Source: Dehalococcoidia bacterium (GTDB lineage: Bacteria; Chloroflexota; Dehalococcoidia; Tepidiformales; Tepidiformaceae). From it: 5,146 nucleotides of DNA. The stretch is from assembly GCA_023228745.1 (NCBI GenBank), contig JALOAP010000255.1:1-5146 (forward strand). Reading direction: 5' to 3'. Below the pieces are notes generated by a model. The model saw nothing but the letters and a program-made list of their open reading frames with translations, did no database searches and was not told the DNA's origin. Both the position numbers and the translations under genes were made by a program. This document shows, piece after piece, positions 5,028 through 5,146 of this stretch. Positions within the stretch are counted from its first letter, which is position 1; each line of letters opens with the position of its first letter.

Positions 5028-5146
5028 CAGTAGGCCCCCTCGAGAAGGTTCAGGAGTTCGATCTCCGTCTCCGCTGTGCGTCGTCCGATGGCCGCGAGCT
5101 CGACCGAACGGTTGCGGCCAGAGAGGTAGCCGTCCGCCTGGTTGAT
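5027..5146 (-). CDS. C-terminal fragment of an APH-like phosphotransferase family protein (5' end outside window)
   Basis: The reverse-strand frame is open from the right edge to TGA at 5029-5027 and gives 39 residues. They include GYLSGRNRSVELAAIGRR followed by an acidic helix (T-E-I-E-L-L-N-L-L-E). Y-L-x-G-R-x-R-S-x-E-L-A-x-x-G-R-R is a pattern I associate with the C-terminus of aminoglycoside-phosphotransferase-fold kinases related to the kinase half of ACAD10/ACAD11. The TGATG junction with DUF6285 shows that the two genes are co-transcribed. The catalytic region lies outside, so the call rests on this tail and on the neighbour. In ACAD10/11 the kinase phosphorylates a hydroxylated acyl substrate; extending that to this gene is speculative. 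Confidence 0.6.
   Translation of the reverse strand: MNQADGYLSGRNRSVELAAIGRRTAETEIELLNLLEGAY

Noticed and set aside
1..5146. CRISPR array, insertion sequence, toxin-antitoxin pair, retron or riboswitch
   Set aside because: No regularly spaced direct repeats, terminal inverted repeats with a transposase, paired small genes or recognisable aptamer folds were seen by eye on either strand.

Overview
The window is GC-rich (roughly two-thirds G+C by eye), gene-dense bacterial DNA with strongly biased third codon positions, which produces long false reading frames on the opposite strand. The gene content and small spacers suggest a free-living high-GC bacterium. A phosphotransferase plus DUF6285 pair and a tandem SDR pair fit Chloroflexota (Dehalococcoidia-like) or Actinomycetota, but there is no rRNA or other decisive marker, so the taxonomy is a guess.

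Layout from left to right. (1) Positions 1-608 hold the 3' end of a superfamily 2 helicase on +, which enters the window at motif VI. (2) A 27-bp convergent gap carries a small hairpin and a palindrome. (3) A ybaK-type aminoacyl-tRNA deacylase lies on - at 636-1145. (4) A 98-bp divergent gap leads to a small degenerate GIY-YIG protein on + at 1244-1759. Its frame has no stop before it enters the next gene. (5) An antibiotic-biosynthesis-monooxygenase-fold (ABM) protein follows at 1662-1970, with its own apparent promoter. (6) uppP (undecaprenyl-diphosphatase) is at 2040-2861, preceded by a perfect 10-bp stem-loop and lacking a Shine-Dalgarno sequence. (7) Two SDR oxidoreductases sit at 2932-3762 and 3759-4550, joined by an ATGA overlap and probably driven by one promoter at 2883-2910. 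(8) A strong 12-bp hairpin at 4593-4620 separates them from a convergent - strand operon: DUF6285 (4629-5027) and the last 39 codons of a protein resembling APH-like phosphotransferases (5027-5146), joined by a TGATG overlap.

How the genes work together. Most are independent housekeeping genes: translation proofreading (ybaK) and lipid-carrier recycling (uppP). The two SDRs form an operon and may act as a pair; the second keeps the Asn-Ser-Tyr-Lys tetrad but has a degraded cofactor motif. The phosphotransferase/DUF6285 pair is, from general knowledge, often found near acyl-CoA dehydrogenase genes and hints at acyl-CoA or hydroxy-acid catabolism continuing past the right edge.

I see no clear undescribed system such as a CRISPR array, retron, toxin-antitoxin pair or mobile element. 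The items most worth a second look are the GIY-YIG frame that runs 98 bp into the ABM gene, the divergent SDR partner, the uppP leader hairpin, and a shared TAGAAT -10 element.
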